Positions 1-8,612 of a DNA stretch of 64,000 nt are shown here, piece by piece. How positions within the stretch are numbered: position 1 is the stretch's first letter; each line of letters opens with the position of its first letter. Made by a program: the position numbers and the translations under genes. The notes below the pieces were generated by a model. That model was not told where the DNA came from and ran no database searches. It saw only the letters and a program-made list of their open reading frames with translations. This DNA is from Paenibacillus alba. GTDB lineage: Bacteria; Bacillota; Bacilli; Paenibacillales; NBRC-103111. The stretch lies in assembly GCF_013204855.1 (NCBI RefSeq), contig NZ_JABMKZ010000021.1, positions 62,001 through 126,000 of the forward strand, in the 5' to 3' direction.

Positions 1-312
1 GTGATCGCTGAGGAATATACGGAGAATCGCAGTCGAGGATGCTTTTGCATCAATACGATGGTCGAACTTGCGCCTCATGATGAAAAATTTGAAATTCTTA
101 CAAGGGAACATCAAATGTATCTATCGGTCATCTTTCAAGAAGCCATTGAACGAGGTATACAATCAGGAGAGCTTGCAATCGGTGTGAATGCGAAGGCTTT
201 ATCACAGGCGCTAATCGTTTCGTTAATTGGACTAACCGTAATCATGAAATCTCGTCCAGAGCGATCGTTTGTTGATAATTCGTTAGAGGTGACACTCACA
301 TTGCTTAAGTAA
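1..312 (+). CDS. TetR/AcrR family regulator, C-terminal part (cut by window edge)
   Basis: This is the ligand-binding C-terminal part of a TetR-type repressor; the DNA-binding helix-turn-helix lies before the window. The GCFCINTMVEL stretch followed by helices with REHQMYLSVIFQEAIERG and the closing SLIGLTVIMKSRPE pattern are typical of TetR C-terminal domains of the kind that precede small efflux or oxidoreductase genes. The first codon in the window (GTG) is unlikely to be the true start because the reading frame is open to the edge. The gene ends at 312 without an obvious terminator. The target cannot be judged from this fragment. Confidence 0.7.
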   Translation: MIAEEYTENRSRGCFCINTMVELAPHDEKFEILTREHQMYLSVIFQEAIERGIQSGELAIGVNAKALSQALIVSLIGLTVIMKSRPERSFVDNSLEVTLTLLK

Positions 313-503
313 GAGGAATAGTGACAGAGGAGCTATGCTATTCGAACATACGAGAGAAGAATTAGTGATATGATTTCAAGTGGTCCAGGTGTCGAGCGCT
401 TCTTTATCAATAGGCGTTATTGCAATACTGCTCGTAGCTTAATTCAATGAGCAGGCCACCGCAGCGCCTGCTCATCCATCTGTATGACTCAATCGTTCTG
501 CGT
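313..503. other. Spacer with a possible decayed permease tail
   Basis: No intact gene is seen. On the plus strand around 397-475 the frame reads as a short hydrophobic stretch (SLSIGVIAILLVA) followed by a stop, then a polar tail (FNEQATAAPAHPSV) and a second stop, which resembles the last helix and tail of a membrane transporter. It may be a decayed gene end, but it is too short to be sure. Confidence 0.2.
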
Positions 504-1154
504 TTAATCATGTATAGAGTGGACCCATGCTTCTTTCTTACATTTTACAATTATAAATGGTACGGGTGGTTTATTTTTCATGTCCTTACTTGGCTCGTCA
601 ATTTCTGAAAACTCTACCAGTCCATATTTTTCAAATTCTTGTGTTATGGAGTCAGAATCATAAAAAAACAATTTCACGCCTTCCATCATCTCGAAATAGT
701 CTTTATCCAATTGTTTGCCCTTTCCAAACATTGGGGCTTTTTTTGAAACAGCTGTAAAAATCATATATCCATTAGGCTTTAACTGATTATAGCAATCTTT
801 AATAAACTTCTCTCTCTCACGATTATTCAATAAGTGAATAAGTGCATAGCAAAATATACCGTCATAGAGTTTGTTTTCAAAAGGCATATCCGTTACTGAA
901 CCATGAAAAATACGAATATCAATCCCGTTTTGCCTCGCCAAATCAATCGCTGTTTGTGAAATCTCAATACCCGTTACTTTTATTCCATTGTCAATAAAAA
1001 CCTTTGCATTTCTGCCATATCCAATACCCGGCACCAGGATATCCTTAACATTCCTTTCAAGGAAAAAGTCCTTTGTCACGATTGCGGAGTCTGTTGGTGC
1101 ATATCCCCACATCCATTGTTTCTCTATAAAACTTGATTCCCAGAATTCCGTCAT
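504..1154 (-). CDS. Class I SAM-dependent methyltransferase
   Basis: Predicted soluble methyltransferase of about 216 residues. The Rossmann-type motif I is VLVPGIGYGRN-like (ILVPGIGYGRNAKVF), followed by the acidic motif TGIEISQTAI and the post-motif FENKLYDGIFCYALIHLL, the usual order in small-molecule methyltransferases of the TehB/Methyltransf_25 type. The start at 1154 was chosen because AAAGGAG lies a short distance before that ATG; the longer frame upstream lacks a ribosome binding site. It follows the DHA2 exporter on the same strand after about 70 bases and may be the last gene of that unit. The substrate is unknown; tellurite or toxin modification is only a guess from the family. 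Confidence 0.8.
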   Translation of the reverse strand: MTEFWESSFIEKQWMWGYAPTDSAIVTKDFFLERNVKDILVPGIGYGRNAKVFIDNGIKVTGIEISQTAIDLARQNGIDIRIFHGSVTDMPFENKLYDGIFCYALIHLLNNREREKFIKDCYNQLKPNGYMIFTAVSKKAPMFGKGKQLDKDYFEMMEGVKLFFYDSDSITQEFEKYGLVEFSEIDEPSKDMKNKPPVPFIIVKCKKEAWVHSIHD

Positions 1155-1226
1155 TTCTTTATCTCCTTTATGGGGTCCCGCCAAATCGAGAGTGTTCAGT
1201 TGCATGCTGACGGACGACTATCTTCA

Positions 1227-2696
1227 TCATGCCGCCCCTTCATTTTCTGTTTCCGGCGATTTCGCCTTGCGGAGGAACAACCCGATAACGAGGGCAACGA
1301 GCGCGATGACAACGCCGACCCAGAACGCGTTGTTTATGCCGTTTGCAAGCCCTCTGACTATTTCTGCTGGAGACTGCGGGTCGCTCGATCCTCTCAAGTA
1401 ATTTTTCTGTCCACCCGACATGAGACTGATGTACAGGGCAGTGCCGATCGCACCGGCTACCTGCTGCAGCGTGTTCAAGATCGCCGTCCCGTGCGGGTAC
1501 AGATGGCGCGGCAACTGGTTGAGCCCAGCCGTCTGTGCAGGCATCATCACCAGCGAGACACCGATCATCATCGCGATGTACACGGCGACGAGAAAGCCGG
1601 TACCCGTCGTTTCGTCGAACCGAGTTAACAGCCACAACGAGACGACTACAATAACAAGTCCGGGGATGACAAGAATGGGCAGTCCGAATTTATCGAACAG
1701 CTTGCCCGAGACCGGAGCCATGATCCCATTCGCAATCCCCCCGGGAAGCAGGATCAAGCCAGACTTGAATGCCGTCAACAACAGCACTCCCTGCATAAAC
1801 ATCGGAAGCAGGATCGCCGACGAGAAAAACGTCATCATAAGCATGAAGAGCAGCACCGCGACAAGCGCGAACATCGGATACCGGAATGCCCGTAAATCCA
1901 TGACGGGCTCCTTTAGCAGCAGCTGCCGCAAAACGAACAATATCAAAGCGATACCACTTGCCACAATCGTCCAGATCACCTCCGGCTCTGACCAGCCGTG
2001 TTCCCCAGCTTTGCTGAACCCATAGACGATTCCACCGAAGCCGATCGTCGAGAGCCCGATGGACAACAGGTCCACTCGCGGTTTCGTGATATCCGACACA
2101 TTCTTCAGGACGGCGGCTCCGACGATAATGGAGATCAGTGCCAATGGCAACACAAGATAGAACAGCCAGCGCCACGATAGCCCGTCAACGATCAAACCAG
2201 AAAGGGTCGGGCCAATCGCCGGCGCGAACATGACGACGAGCCCGAACATCCCCATCGCGACTCCCCGCTTTTCCGGCGGATACATCACCATGATCGTGTT
2301 CATCGCAAGCGGCAGCAGTATGCCAGTGCCTATCGCCTGAATAATTCGCCCGACCAGCAGCACGCCGAATTCCAGCGCCACTGCCGAGGTGATCGTGCCG
2401 ACGAAGAACAAGCTCATCGCCGCCAGAAACATCTGCCTAGTTGTAAACCATTGCTGCAAAACCGCCGTCACTGGAACAAGCACGCCGACGACGAGCATGA
2501 AGGCGGTAGCCAGCCACTGAACCGTTGCCGCGGACACTCCGAACGATTTCATCAGTTCGGGGAGAGCATTTCCCATTAACGTCTCGTTTAAAGCGGCAAC
2601 GAACATTCCAATGATAAGGGCAAACATGATCGAACCCCGCTTGAGGTTTTTCAAGTCGATCGATGTTGACGCCGCGTTTGCCTCAGACATGTTCAT
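1227..2696 (-). CDS. MFS drug exporter, DHA2 (EmrB/QacA) family
   Basis: Integral membrane proton antiporter of about 489 residues, in the length range of 14-helix DHA2 exporters. The N-terminal pattern FVAALNETLMGNALPELM and WLATAFMLVVGVLVP, then the R-G-V-A-M-G-M motif and the antiporter-type GPTLSGLIVDGLSWRWLF segment, are characteristic. The start at 2696 follows GGAGG by six bases and overlaps the end of the upstream flavoprotein gene by 14 bases, which implies translational coupling. It belongs to the Rrf2-flavoprotein-exporter group, so an exporter for an oxidatively or electrophilically active compound is plausible. It is one of three DHA2-type exporters in this window. Confidence 0.9.
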   Translation of the reverse strand: MNMSEANAASTSIDLKNLKRGSIMFALIIGMFVAALNETLMGNALPELMKSFGVSAATVQWLATAFMLVVGVLVPVTAVLQQWFTTRQMFLAAMSLFFVGTITSAVALEFGVLLVGRIIQAIGTGILLPLAMNTIMVMYPPEKRGVAMGMFGLVVMFAPAIGPTLSGLIVDGLSWRWLFYLVLPLALISIIVGAAVLKNVSDITKPRVDLLSIGLSTIGFGGIVYGFSKAGEHGWSEPEVIWTIVASGIALILFVLRQLLLKEPVMDLRAFRYPMFALVAVLLFMLMMTFFSSAILLPMFMQGVLLLTAFKSGLILLPGGIANGIMAPVSGKLFDKFGLPILVIPGLVIVVVSLWLLTRFDETTGTGFLVAVYIAMMIGVSLVMMPAQTAGLNQLPRHLYPHGTAILNTLQQVAGAIGTALYISLMSGGQKNYLRGSSDPQSPAEIVRGLANGINNAFWVGVVIALVALVIGLFLRKAKSPETENEGAA

Positions 2697-3612
2697 TCGG
2701 TTTCCTCCAAGCCTCTGCATTCAGTTCATTGTTCATGGCGGCGGCGGCCAATGCGCCCATAGAGGCAGCTGCAATAGCCTGATGCATTCGCGATGCCGCA
2801 TCTCCGGCGCTATAGACGCCCGGAATGTTCGTTTTGCCCATGTTATCGATAGCAACCGTTCCCATTTCCGTGATGTGGCAACCGATGGCTCGCGGTAAGT
2901 CAGATCCTATAACCAAATCTGGCTTGAAAAAGATCCCTCGACATGGAATCGTCGTACCATCTTCAAGAACGACTTGCCTCACGATCCCGTCGCTTGCATC
3001 GATGCGCTGAATTGGCGAGTCGAACATAGGTACTTGATGAAGCTGGAGCTCCTCACGCTGAGCATCCGTCAGCTCGTCAGGACCGTTCGTGCAGATCGTA
3101 AAGCGGTTCGTCCAACCGGATATCACTGGAGCGAAATGCATGAGTTCTTCCCCTTTGTTAATGATGACAAGCGGCTCGTCTCTTAATTCCCAGCCATCGC
3201 AATACGGGCAGACGAATGCGCTTTTCCCATAAACCTCCGCAAGTCCAGGAATGTCCAGTGGCCGATCTCTCATTCCGAGGGCAAATAATAGTTTTTTGCA
3301 TGTAAAGGTATTTCCAAGCGCAGTCGCGATTTGAAAATGTCCGTCCGTTCCCGCAATCGACACAACTGTATCCGCCACGAAAAACACGGAGGGATAGGCG
3401 CTAATCTCTTCCTTCGCAATTTGCCGGAATTCACTTGGGCTTACTCCATCGCGGGTGAGAAATCCGTGAGTCTTGCGTGTCACCGCGTTGCGAGGACGAC
3501 CTTCATCAATCACTGCTACATTTTTTCGCGCCCTACCCAGCACTAGAGCGGCGTTCAACCCTGCGGGTCCTCCGCCAATAATTACTGCATCAAGTTGTTG
3601 ATTTTTCATCAT
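2683..3612 (-). CDS. Thioredoxin-reductase-like FAD/NAD(P) oxidoreductase
   Basis: Flavoprotein of about 309 residues. It has the FAD-binding GGGPAGLNAALVLGRA motif at the N terminus, a CPYCDGWE redox motif in the position of the CxxC of thioredoxin reductases, and a C-terminal GVYSAGDAA FAD motif. The second nucleotide-binding loop around VIINKGEE lacks a clean GxGxxG, so NADPH use is uncertain. Several ATGs are clustered at the start; 3612 gives the best distance from AGAGG. It sits between an Rrf2 regulator (54 bases upstream) and a DHA2 exporter (overlapping downstream), which suggests redox-regulated detoxification. Whether it reduces a thioredoxin or a small molecule cannot be decided. 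Confidence 0.85.
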   Translation of the reverse strand: MMKNQQLDAVIIGGGPAGLNAALVLGRARKNVAVIDEGRPRNAVTRKTHGFLTRDGVSPSEFRQIAKEEISAYPSVFFVADTVVSIAGTDGHFQIATALGNTFTCKKLLFALGMRDRPLDIPGLAEVYGKSAFVCPYCDGWELRDEPLVIINKGEELMHFAPVISGWTNRFTICTNGPDELTDAQREELQLHQVPMFDSPIQRIDASDGIVRQVVLEDGTTIPCRGIFFKPDLVIGSDLPRAIGCHITEMGTVAIDNMGKTNIPGVYSAGDAASRMHQAIAAASMGALAAAAMNNELNAEAWRKPNEHV

Positions 3613-3666
3613 TATTATCATCCTCTATAGATCTATGTTATCCATAATTAAAGTGCAAGAAGCATA

Positions 3667-4152
3667 TCACTTCTTGTTTACCTCATGATTGCAGCGCTTG
3701 AAAGCTTCATCCATTACCCACTGGATCGTGTGCTCCCGCAAATATTGGTGCAGATGCTGCTCGGCGCCGTCCATCACCTTCTCAACCAAACATCCGATCT
3801 TTTTTGGACGTTCATGCTCCTGTGGTACATCGCCAGCTTCCGCTAACAACTGATGCTGCTGCGAATTCGAATTCGAGCATTCGAACAAATGCTGTCTTCC
3901 TTCAATTACTTGAATCACATCAAGAAAAGTAATCTCTTCCGCCGGTCGTGCCAGCTCATAACCGCCGTTCACCCCCGGTACCGCCCGTACGATACCATCC
4001 TGCCTTAACTTGGACATGATTTTGGATAAATAGCTTTCAGAAACGCCAAGTGTCACAGATAATTCCTTGATTCCAACATTGTTGTGACGATCCGACTGTC
4101 CCAAATGAAGTAAAGCGTGTAGAGCGTAATCTGTACTTTTAGAGTACTGCAT
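3667..4152 (-). CDS. Rrf2 family transcriptional regulator
   Basis: DNA-binding regulator of 161 residues with the Rrf2 winged helix: MQYSKSTDYALHALLHL at the start, recognition helix in VSESYLSKIMSKLRQDGIV, and wing GVNGGYELARPAEEIT. It has cysteines at 92, 121 and 154. That is not the C-x5-C-x5-C cluster of IscR, so either thiol switching (as in other Rrf2 sensors) or an unusual cluster is possible. It is probably first in a leftward unit with the flavoprotein and exporter, and a perfect 6+6 dyad lies 35 bases before its start. Autoregulation and control of the flavoprotein are inferred. Confidence 0.88.
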   Translation of the reverse strand: MQYSKSTDYALHALLHLGQSDRHNNVGIKELSVTLGVSESYLSKIMSKLRQDGIVRAVPGVNGGYELARPAEEITFLDVIQVIEGRQHLFECSNSNSQQHQLLAEAGDVPQEHERPKKIGCLVEKVMDGAEQHLHQYLREHTIQWVMDEAFKRCNHEVNKK

Positions 4153-4186
4153 GGTTTCCTCCTCCCTTCCTAAGACTCTTTTAAAT

Positions 4187-4205
4187 ATGGACCCATGATG
4201 TCCAT
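4187..4205. promoter_or_regulatory. Operator-like dyad before the Rrf2 gene
   Basis: ATGGAC and GTCCAT face each other across seven bases, just upstream of the Rrf2 ribosome binding site. The position suits an autoregulatory Rrf2 operator, but this is inferred from symmetry and location only. Confidence 0.35.
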
Positions 4206-4257
4206 GATAAATGATTCAACTTCAATTTGCAATGATTTTTAATCAACTTGTCACGGT

Positions 4258-4341
4258 TCAATCGAAAATAGAGGCTGGTTTGCTGGCATAAAAAGAATCG
4301 GCTCCTTTCATACGGGCAATATGTCGAAATTTTATACTCAT
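4258..4341 (-). CDS. Possible 27-residue small ORF upstream of the Rrf2 gene
   Basis: A short frame begins at an ATG preceded by AAGGAG at good distance and encodes 27 residues beginning MSIKFRHIARMKGADSF and rich in basic and small residues. No family is recognised. It lies on the same strand as, and about 105 bases before, the Rrf2 gene, so it could be a leader peptide, a separate small protein, or the surviving front end of a lost gene. The strong ribosome binding site is the only positive evidence. Confidence 0.35.
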   Translation of the reverse strand: MSIKFRHIARMKGADSFYASKPASIFD

Positions 4342-4576
4342 TTGTAAAACTCCTTCTATTTCGGATACGCATTATTTCTCTATTGAAACAGTTGTTTCCT
4401 TTTAGTTGGCAGCGAGCGCATGTTTGATTTTCTTGATATTGGTGTAAACCTTTGTTGTACGATGGTCAGCGGCACAGAACACTAGCATATAGAAAGTCCT
4501 TTCGTGAATAACTCGCTCAATGAAATGGGAATCGTATACCATGGACTGACTTAAATGGAGAGGGAGTGAGCTAGAG

Positions 4577-6295
4577 ATGGGAACCATGACAGAGGTCGGC
4601 AGCTCGAACCCGCAGACTGGAACAGCTCAAAAAACACTTGGCCAGTATTTGTTCGATTGCCTGAAGCTGGAGGGCATTACGGAAATTTTTGGCGTTGCCG
4701 GCGACTATAATTTCACGCTATTGGATACGCTCGAACGTTATAACGGCATCCGTTTTACTAGTGGACGGAACGAATTGAACTCAGGTTATGCGGCGGATGG
4801 CTACGCAAGAATTAAAGGTCTGTCTGCTCTTATTACGACTTTCGGGGTCGGGGAGCTCAGTGCCTGCAATGCGATAGCGGGAGCTAACAGCGAACATGTA
4901 CCCCTGATTCACATCGTAGGTGCGCCGCCCGAGAAGGATCAAAAGGAACACAAGCTGATGCATCACACGCTAATGAATGGAAATTTTGACGTCTTCCACC
5001 AAGTGTATAAGCAGATTACGGCTTATACCGCTGTGCTGACGCCTGAAAACGCCGAGATTGAAATTCCTGCGGCGATACGCATTGCGAAGGAAAAGAAAAA
5101 GCCGGTATACCTGGTTGTGGCGGATGATTTAGTGACCAAGCCGATCCTTGCACATAGAGAGTCGGTACCGCTGCTTCCAACGTCCAATCTGAAAACCCTT
5201 CAGGCAGCAACGGAACATGTCCGCCAGCTGCTGGAGCGGGCCCATCGGCCGGTCATTCTGGTTGATGTCAAAACAATGCGTTTCGGCCTCGAGAAAGCGG
5301 TTCGACATTTGGCCGACGCCTTGAACATACCTGTTGCGACAATGATGTTCGGAAAGGGCGCATTCGACGAAACCCATCCGAATTATATCGGGATGTATGG
5401 AGGCTCTTTCGGAAGTTCTGAGGTCCAAACCAAGGTAGAAACTGCCGATTGTGTCATTGCGATAGGCATGGTATTGGCGGACAATAACACCGCGAACTTC
5501 ACTGCGAAGCTGAACCCACTGGTGACAGTCGATATTCAACCGGACATGGTCAAGATCGCAGAAGCGGAATACCCAAATGTGTTGGCGGTCGACATGCTGC
5601 TTGCGGTGCAGAAGGTTGGGTACAAAGGCCAAGGTTTGGCAGGAAAAGCGACATTCCCTTACGACCAAATAACTGGCGGTACGGATGAGCTATTAACTGC
5701 TGCTATTTATTATCCTCGTTTTCAGCAGATGCTGAAAGAGGGGGATATTGTGATCGCTGAGACCGGCACGTTTTACAATGGGATGGCACAAGTGAGACTG
5801 CCGCGCAATGTAACGTATATTGCTCAAGGAGGCTGGGAGGCCATCGGTTATGCGACCCCCTCTGCATATGGTGCCAGTATCGCAGCGCCGGATCGACGCG
5901 TGTTGTTATTTACAGGTGACGGCTCGTTGCAGTTGACAGCCCAAGAGATCAGCTCCATGCTCTATTATGGATGCAAGCCCATTATCTTCGTCTTGAACAA
6001 CGATGGGTATACGATCGAGAAATATTTAAATGTCAAAACAGAGAATCAGCTATATAACAAAATTCCGCGCTGGTCATACACCAAGCTGGCCGAGGCTTTT
6101 GGAGGCGATGCGTTTTCCGTGACTGTCCGAACCTCTGGCGAGCTTGACCAAGCCATAGCCCAAGCTGATAAGGAACGAGCCGGGAGACTCTGTATCATTG
6201 AAATGATCGCCGCGGATCCTATGGACGCACCGGAGAATATGCGCCGGATGCGCAACTATTTGGAGATGCAAGAGAAGCAGCGAAGCCAGAATTAG
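4577..6295 (+). CDS. Thiamine-diphosphate 2-oxo-acid decarboxylase (IpdC/KivD/PDC type)
   Basis: Cytosolic enzyme of 572 residues that should decarboxylate a 2-oxo acid to an aldehyde. The residues expected of the pyruvate/indolepyruvate decarboxylase family are present: Asp43 in GVAGDYN, the cofactor-activating Glu66 in RNELNS, the His129-His130 pair in LMHHTL, and the C-terminal TPP/Mg motif GDGSLQLTAQEI followed by LNNDGYTIE. Substrate range (pyruvate, branched-chain oxo acids, phenylpyruvate or indolepyruvate) cannot be read by eye. In plant-associated Paenibacillus, ipdC-type enzymes contribute to indole-3-acetic acid formation, so that role is plausible. It is transcribed alone, opposite to the Rrf2 group. 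An AG-rich sequence about ten bases before the ATG supports the start. Confidence 0.9.
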   Translation: MGTMTEVGSSNPQTGTAQKTLGQYLFDCLKLEGITEIFGVAGDYNFTLLDTLERYNGIRFTSGRNELNSGYAADGYARIKGLSALITTFGVGELSACNAIAGANSEHVPLIHIVGAPPEKDQKEHKLMHHTLMNGNFDVFHQVYKQITAYTAVLTPENAEIEIPAAIRIAKEKKKPVYLVVADDLVTKPILAHRESVPLLPTSNLKTLQAATEHVRQLLERAHRPVILVDVKTMRFGLEKAVRHLADALNIPVATMMFGKGAFDETHPNYIGMYGGSFGSSEVQTKVETADCVIAIGMVLADNNTANFTAKLNPLVTVDIQPDMVKIAEAEYPNVLAVDMLLAVQKVGYKGQGLAGKATFPYDQITGGTDELLTAAIYYPRFQQMLKEGDIVIAETGTFYNGMAQVRLPRNVTYIAQGGWEAIGYATPSAYGASIAAPDRRVLLFTGDGSLQLTAQEISSMLYYGCKPIIFVLNNDGYTIEKYLNVKTENQLYNKIPRWSYTKLAEAFGGDAFSVTVRTSGELDQAIAQADKERAGRLCIIEMIAADPMDAPENMRRMRNYLEMQEKQRSQN

Positions 6296-6444
6296 AAGCA
6301 GCGGGAATCTCCAACGCTTTCACCAACCGGAACAGCGGCGGATGCCCTAGTCGCGGGTATCAGATTATTAAATCAGTTATTTTAGCAGCTTCTACGCCAA
6401 TCAGAGTCCTGATTTTCCATAAGCCTATGCATAGCGCAAGAGAA

Positions 6445-6623
6445 CCTGCAAAAGTGCAGGAATTTCCCGGTGAATTCGGTTCTAAAGTGGAAATGCCTGC
6501 AATTGTGCAGGCATTTTCATCTTTTCCAGCCTCTGATCCAAAAAAAACCTGAAAAACCTGCACAAACGCAGGAATTTCATCCTTGAGACTACTCCAAGAG
6601 CAAAAAAGATGCACAATTGCAGG
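6445..6623. repeat. Cluster of CCTGC-N-GCAGG palindromic elements
   Basis: Four related hairpins lie at 6445-6460 (CCTGCAAAAGTGCAGG), 6496-6511 (CCTGCAATTGTGCAGG), 6557-6572 (CCTGCACAAACGCAGG) and 6610-6623 (TGCACAATTGCAGG), spaced about 50-60 bases. The same element recurs near 47 kb. They are short REP-like palindromes without a T-run, so they are not simple terminators. Confidence 0.8.
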
Positions 6624-6716
6624 TTTATAAAAAGCAACTGGAGCTTGAGCGGGACTGCATCAAGGATAACCCTGCTACCAACTATATTTTCCAGAAAACT
6701 GCCGAATTTCAATAAA

Positions 6717-6762
6717 AAGGAACTGTCTCAAGCAGATTTACCTACTTATGGGACAGCTCCTT
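6717..6762 (-). terminator. Intrinsic terminator-like hairpin of the second DHA2 exporter
   Basis: AAGGA-CTGTC pairs with GGACAG-TCCTT across a long loop, and on the minus strand the stem is followed by TTTTTATT. It lies downstream of the leftward exporter gene. Confidence 0.5.
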
Positions 6763-6886
6763 CTTTGCAATCTTCCTTCCACTACTTAATCACTTTTACA
6801 ATCATCGTATCGCTGGATTTGGCCATAATTCTGGCTTGTAAATAACGCTCGATAAGCTATGGGTACTTTCTATCTATCTTCTCCGT

Positions 6887-8386
6887 CTAAGTTGCATTAA
6901 CCGGTTTCTTAGCTACATTGACTTTCGGTTCCTCTTCTGCCTGACCTACACGTTTAATGAAGAAGGAAAGCACCAAGCCAACAACGCCGATGCCAATAAT
7001 AACAAGATAAGAATCATTAATTCCCTGAATAGACGCTTCTTTGATAAGTTCCTTGGAAGCAGTCGCTGTTTGGCTTGCCGTCATCAGGTCCACGAGATGA
7101 GATTTGGTTCTGGTCGTCATAACCGTAACCAGTAGTGCCGTGCCTACGCCGCCTGCCACTTGTTTGATGGTATTGGAAATTGCGGTACCATGCGCATTCA
7201 GCCTTGAAGGCAATTGATTGAGGCCCGCCGTGGTGATTGGCATCAAGAATAGCGCCATCCCGAAGCGGCGTCCTGTGGACATTAGCACTAAATACGTATA
7301 ACTGGTAGAATCCGTCAAATTGATGAACCCCAGTGTGGTTACGATTGTTATAGCCATACCAACAATGGACAACCACTTCGCTCCAAACTTATCAAACAGC
7401 TTGCCAGCCACTGGCATCATGATGCCCATGAGCAGCGCCCCAGGGAGCATAAGAATACCGGACTCCAACGCGGTATATCCGCGAGCATTTTGCAAATATA
7501 GCGGAAGCAGCATCATATCCGCATACATGACCATCGTAACTGCAATGTTGATTAACGTTGTCAGGGTAAACATATTGTACTTGAAAGCTCTGAGATCAAG
7601 CAGCGGGCTTTCGATAACTAGTTGACGCCATGTAAACAAAATTAATGCGACTACACCTACGATAATAGATACGATTACTTCCGCGCTTGACCAGCCTTTG
7701 CCACCAGCACTGCTGAAGCCGTAAAGAAGGAAACCGAATCCGATTGTTGAAAGAACGGCGCCCCATGCATCAATTTTGGGATATTGACGTTCAGAGACAT
7801 TTTTCAAATAAATAAAAGCAACGGCAATAACAATGACAACAAAAGGAATGATGCCATAGAAAAGGGTACGCCATGAATAATGCTCCAAAATATAGCCAGC
7901 AACAGCAGGTCCAACAGCAGGGGCAAAAATGATAGCCAACCCAACCATCCCCATAGCTGCTCCACGCTTATCAGGCGGATAGATCGTCAGAATGACATTC
8001 ATGAGAAGCGGCATTAATATTCCAGCTCCAGCTGCTTGAATTAAACGGCCAGTCAATAACAATTCAAAGCCTGGCGCCACGGCTGAAACAATGGTTCCAA
8101 TGAGGAAAATAAGCATAGATGCTTGGAAAAGCTCACGCGTCGTAAAGCGTTGCATCAGGAACGCTGTGATCGGAATTAAGACACCGTTAACTAGCATATA
8201 ACCCGTGGTCAGCCACTGGCCAGTCGAAGCGGTAATATCAAATTCGACCATGAGCTTCGGTAAGGCAACACTCATAATCGTCTGATTCAGAACGGCAATG
8301 AATGCTCCCAAAATCATAACAAACAACAAAGGACCTTTCTTAATGGAACTGCTATCAAATACTACGCTTTTACTCATTTCACTCAC
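6887..8386 (-). CDS. MFS drug exporter, DHA2 (EmrB/QacA) family
   Basis: Membrane antiporter of 499 residues, closely resembling the first DHA2 exporter in the window. FIAVLNQTIMSVALPKLM, WLTTGYMLVNGVLIPITA, the R-G-A-A-M-G-M motif, and GPAVAGYILEHYSWRTLF match the family in order. The GTG at 8386 follows AAAGGA by four bases; an ATG nine bases further in is the alternative. It is divergent from a TetR gene whose start lies about 230 bases away, the standard arrangement for a drug-responsive repressor controlling an exporter. The substrate is unknown. Confidence 0.9.
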   Translation of the reverse strand: MSEMSKSVVFDSSSIKKGPLLFVMILGAFIAVLNQTIMSVALPKLMVEFDITASTGQWLTTGYMLVNGVLIPITAFLMQRFTTRELFQASMLIFLIGTIVSAVAPGFELLLTGRLIQAAGAGILMPLLMNVILTIYPPDKRGAAMGMVGLAIIFAPAVGPAVAGYILEHYSWRTLFYGIIPFVVIVIAVAFIYLKNVSERQYPKIDAWGAVLSTIGFGFLLYGFSSAGGKGWSSAEVIVSIIVGVVALILFTWRQLVIESPLLDLRAFKYNMFTLTTLINIAVTMVMYADMMLLPLYLQNARGYTALESGILMLPGALLMGIMMPVAGKLFDKFGAKWLSIVGMAITIVTTLGFINLTDSTSYTYLVLMSTGRRFGMALFLMPITTAGLNQLPSRLNAHGTAISNTIKQVAGGVGTALLVTVMTTRTKSHLVDLMTASQTATASKELIKEASIQGINDSYLVIIGIGVVGLVLSFFIKRVGQAEEEPKVNVAKKPVNAT

Positions 8387-8612
8387 TTATTCCTTTCAAA
8401 TCAATTTCAATCTAATAGACAATGTGTTGTATAATAAACTTAATGTAAATAGTATTATAGTCATCTATCCTAATGTTCACAAGTAACAGCTTTTTTATAA
8501 ATGTTTATTAGATGACAGTTTCTACGGATATGTAGTCTATCTCACACATAATCTACAAATCTTGAGGAAGTTGTCGCAAATCCTATTTAAGGAAGAAGGA
8601 AGTGATTGCTCA

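Larger units (their letters stand above)
6296..6886. other. Intergenic region with palindromic repeats
   Basis: No gene is supported. The region holds four copies of a short palindromic element (annotated separately) and a hairpin ending the leftward exporter gene. Short antisense and sense frames here have no ribosome binding site and run through the repeats. Confidence 0.7.

Noticed and set aside
6360..6712. Minus-strand frames of 76-84 codons
   Set aside because: They run through the palindromic repeats, lack ribosome binding sites and resemble no protein.
8458..8517. Inverted pair TCATCTA/TAGATGA as the TetR operator
   Set aside because: The arms are over 40 bases apart, far wider than a normal TetR operator.
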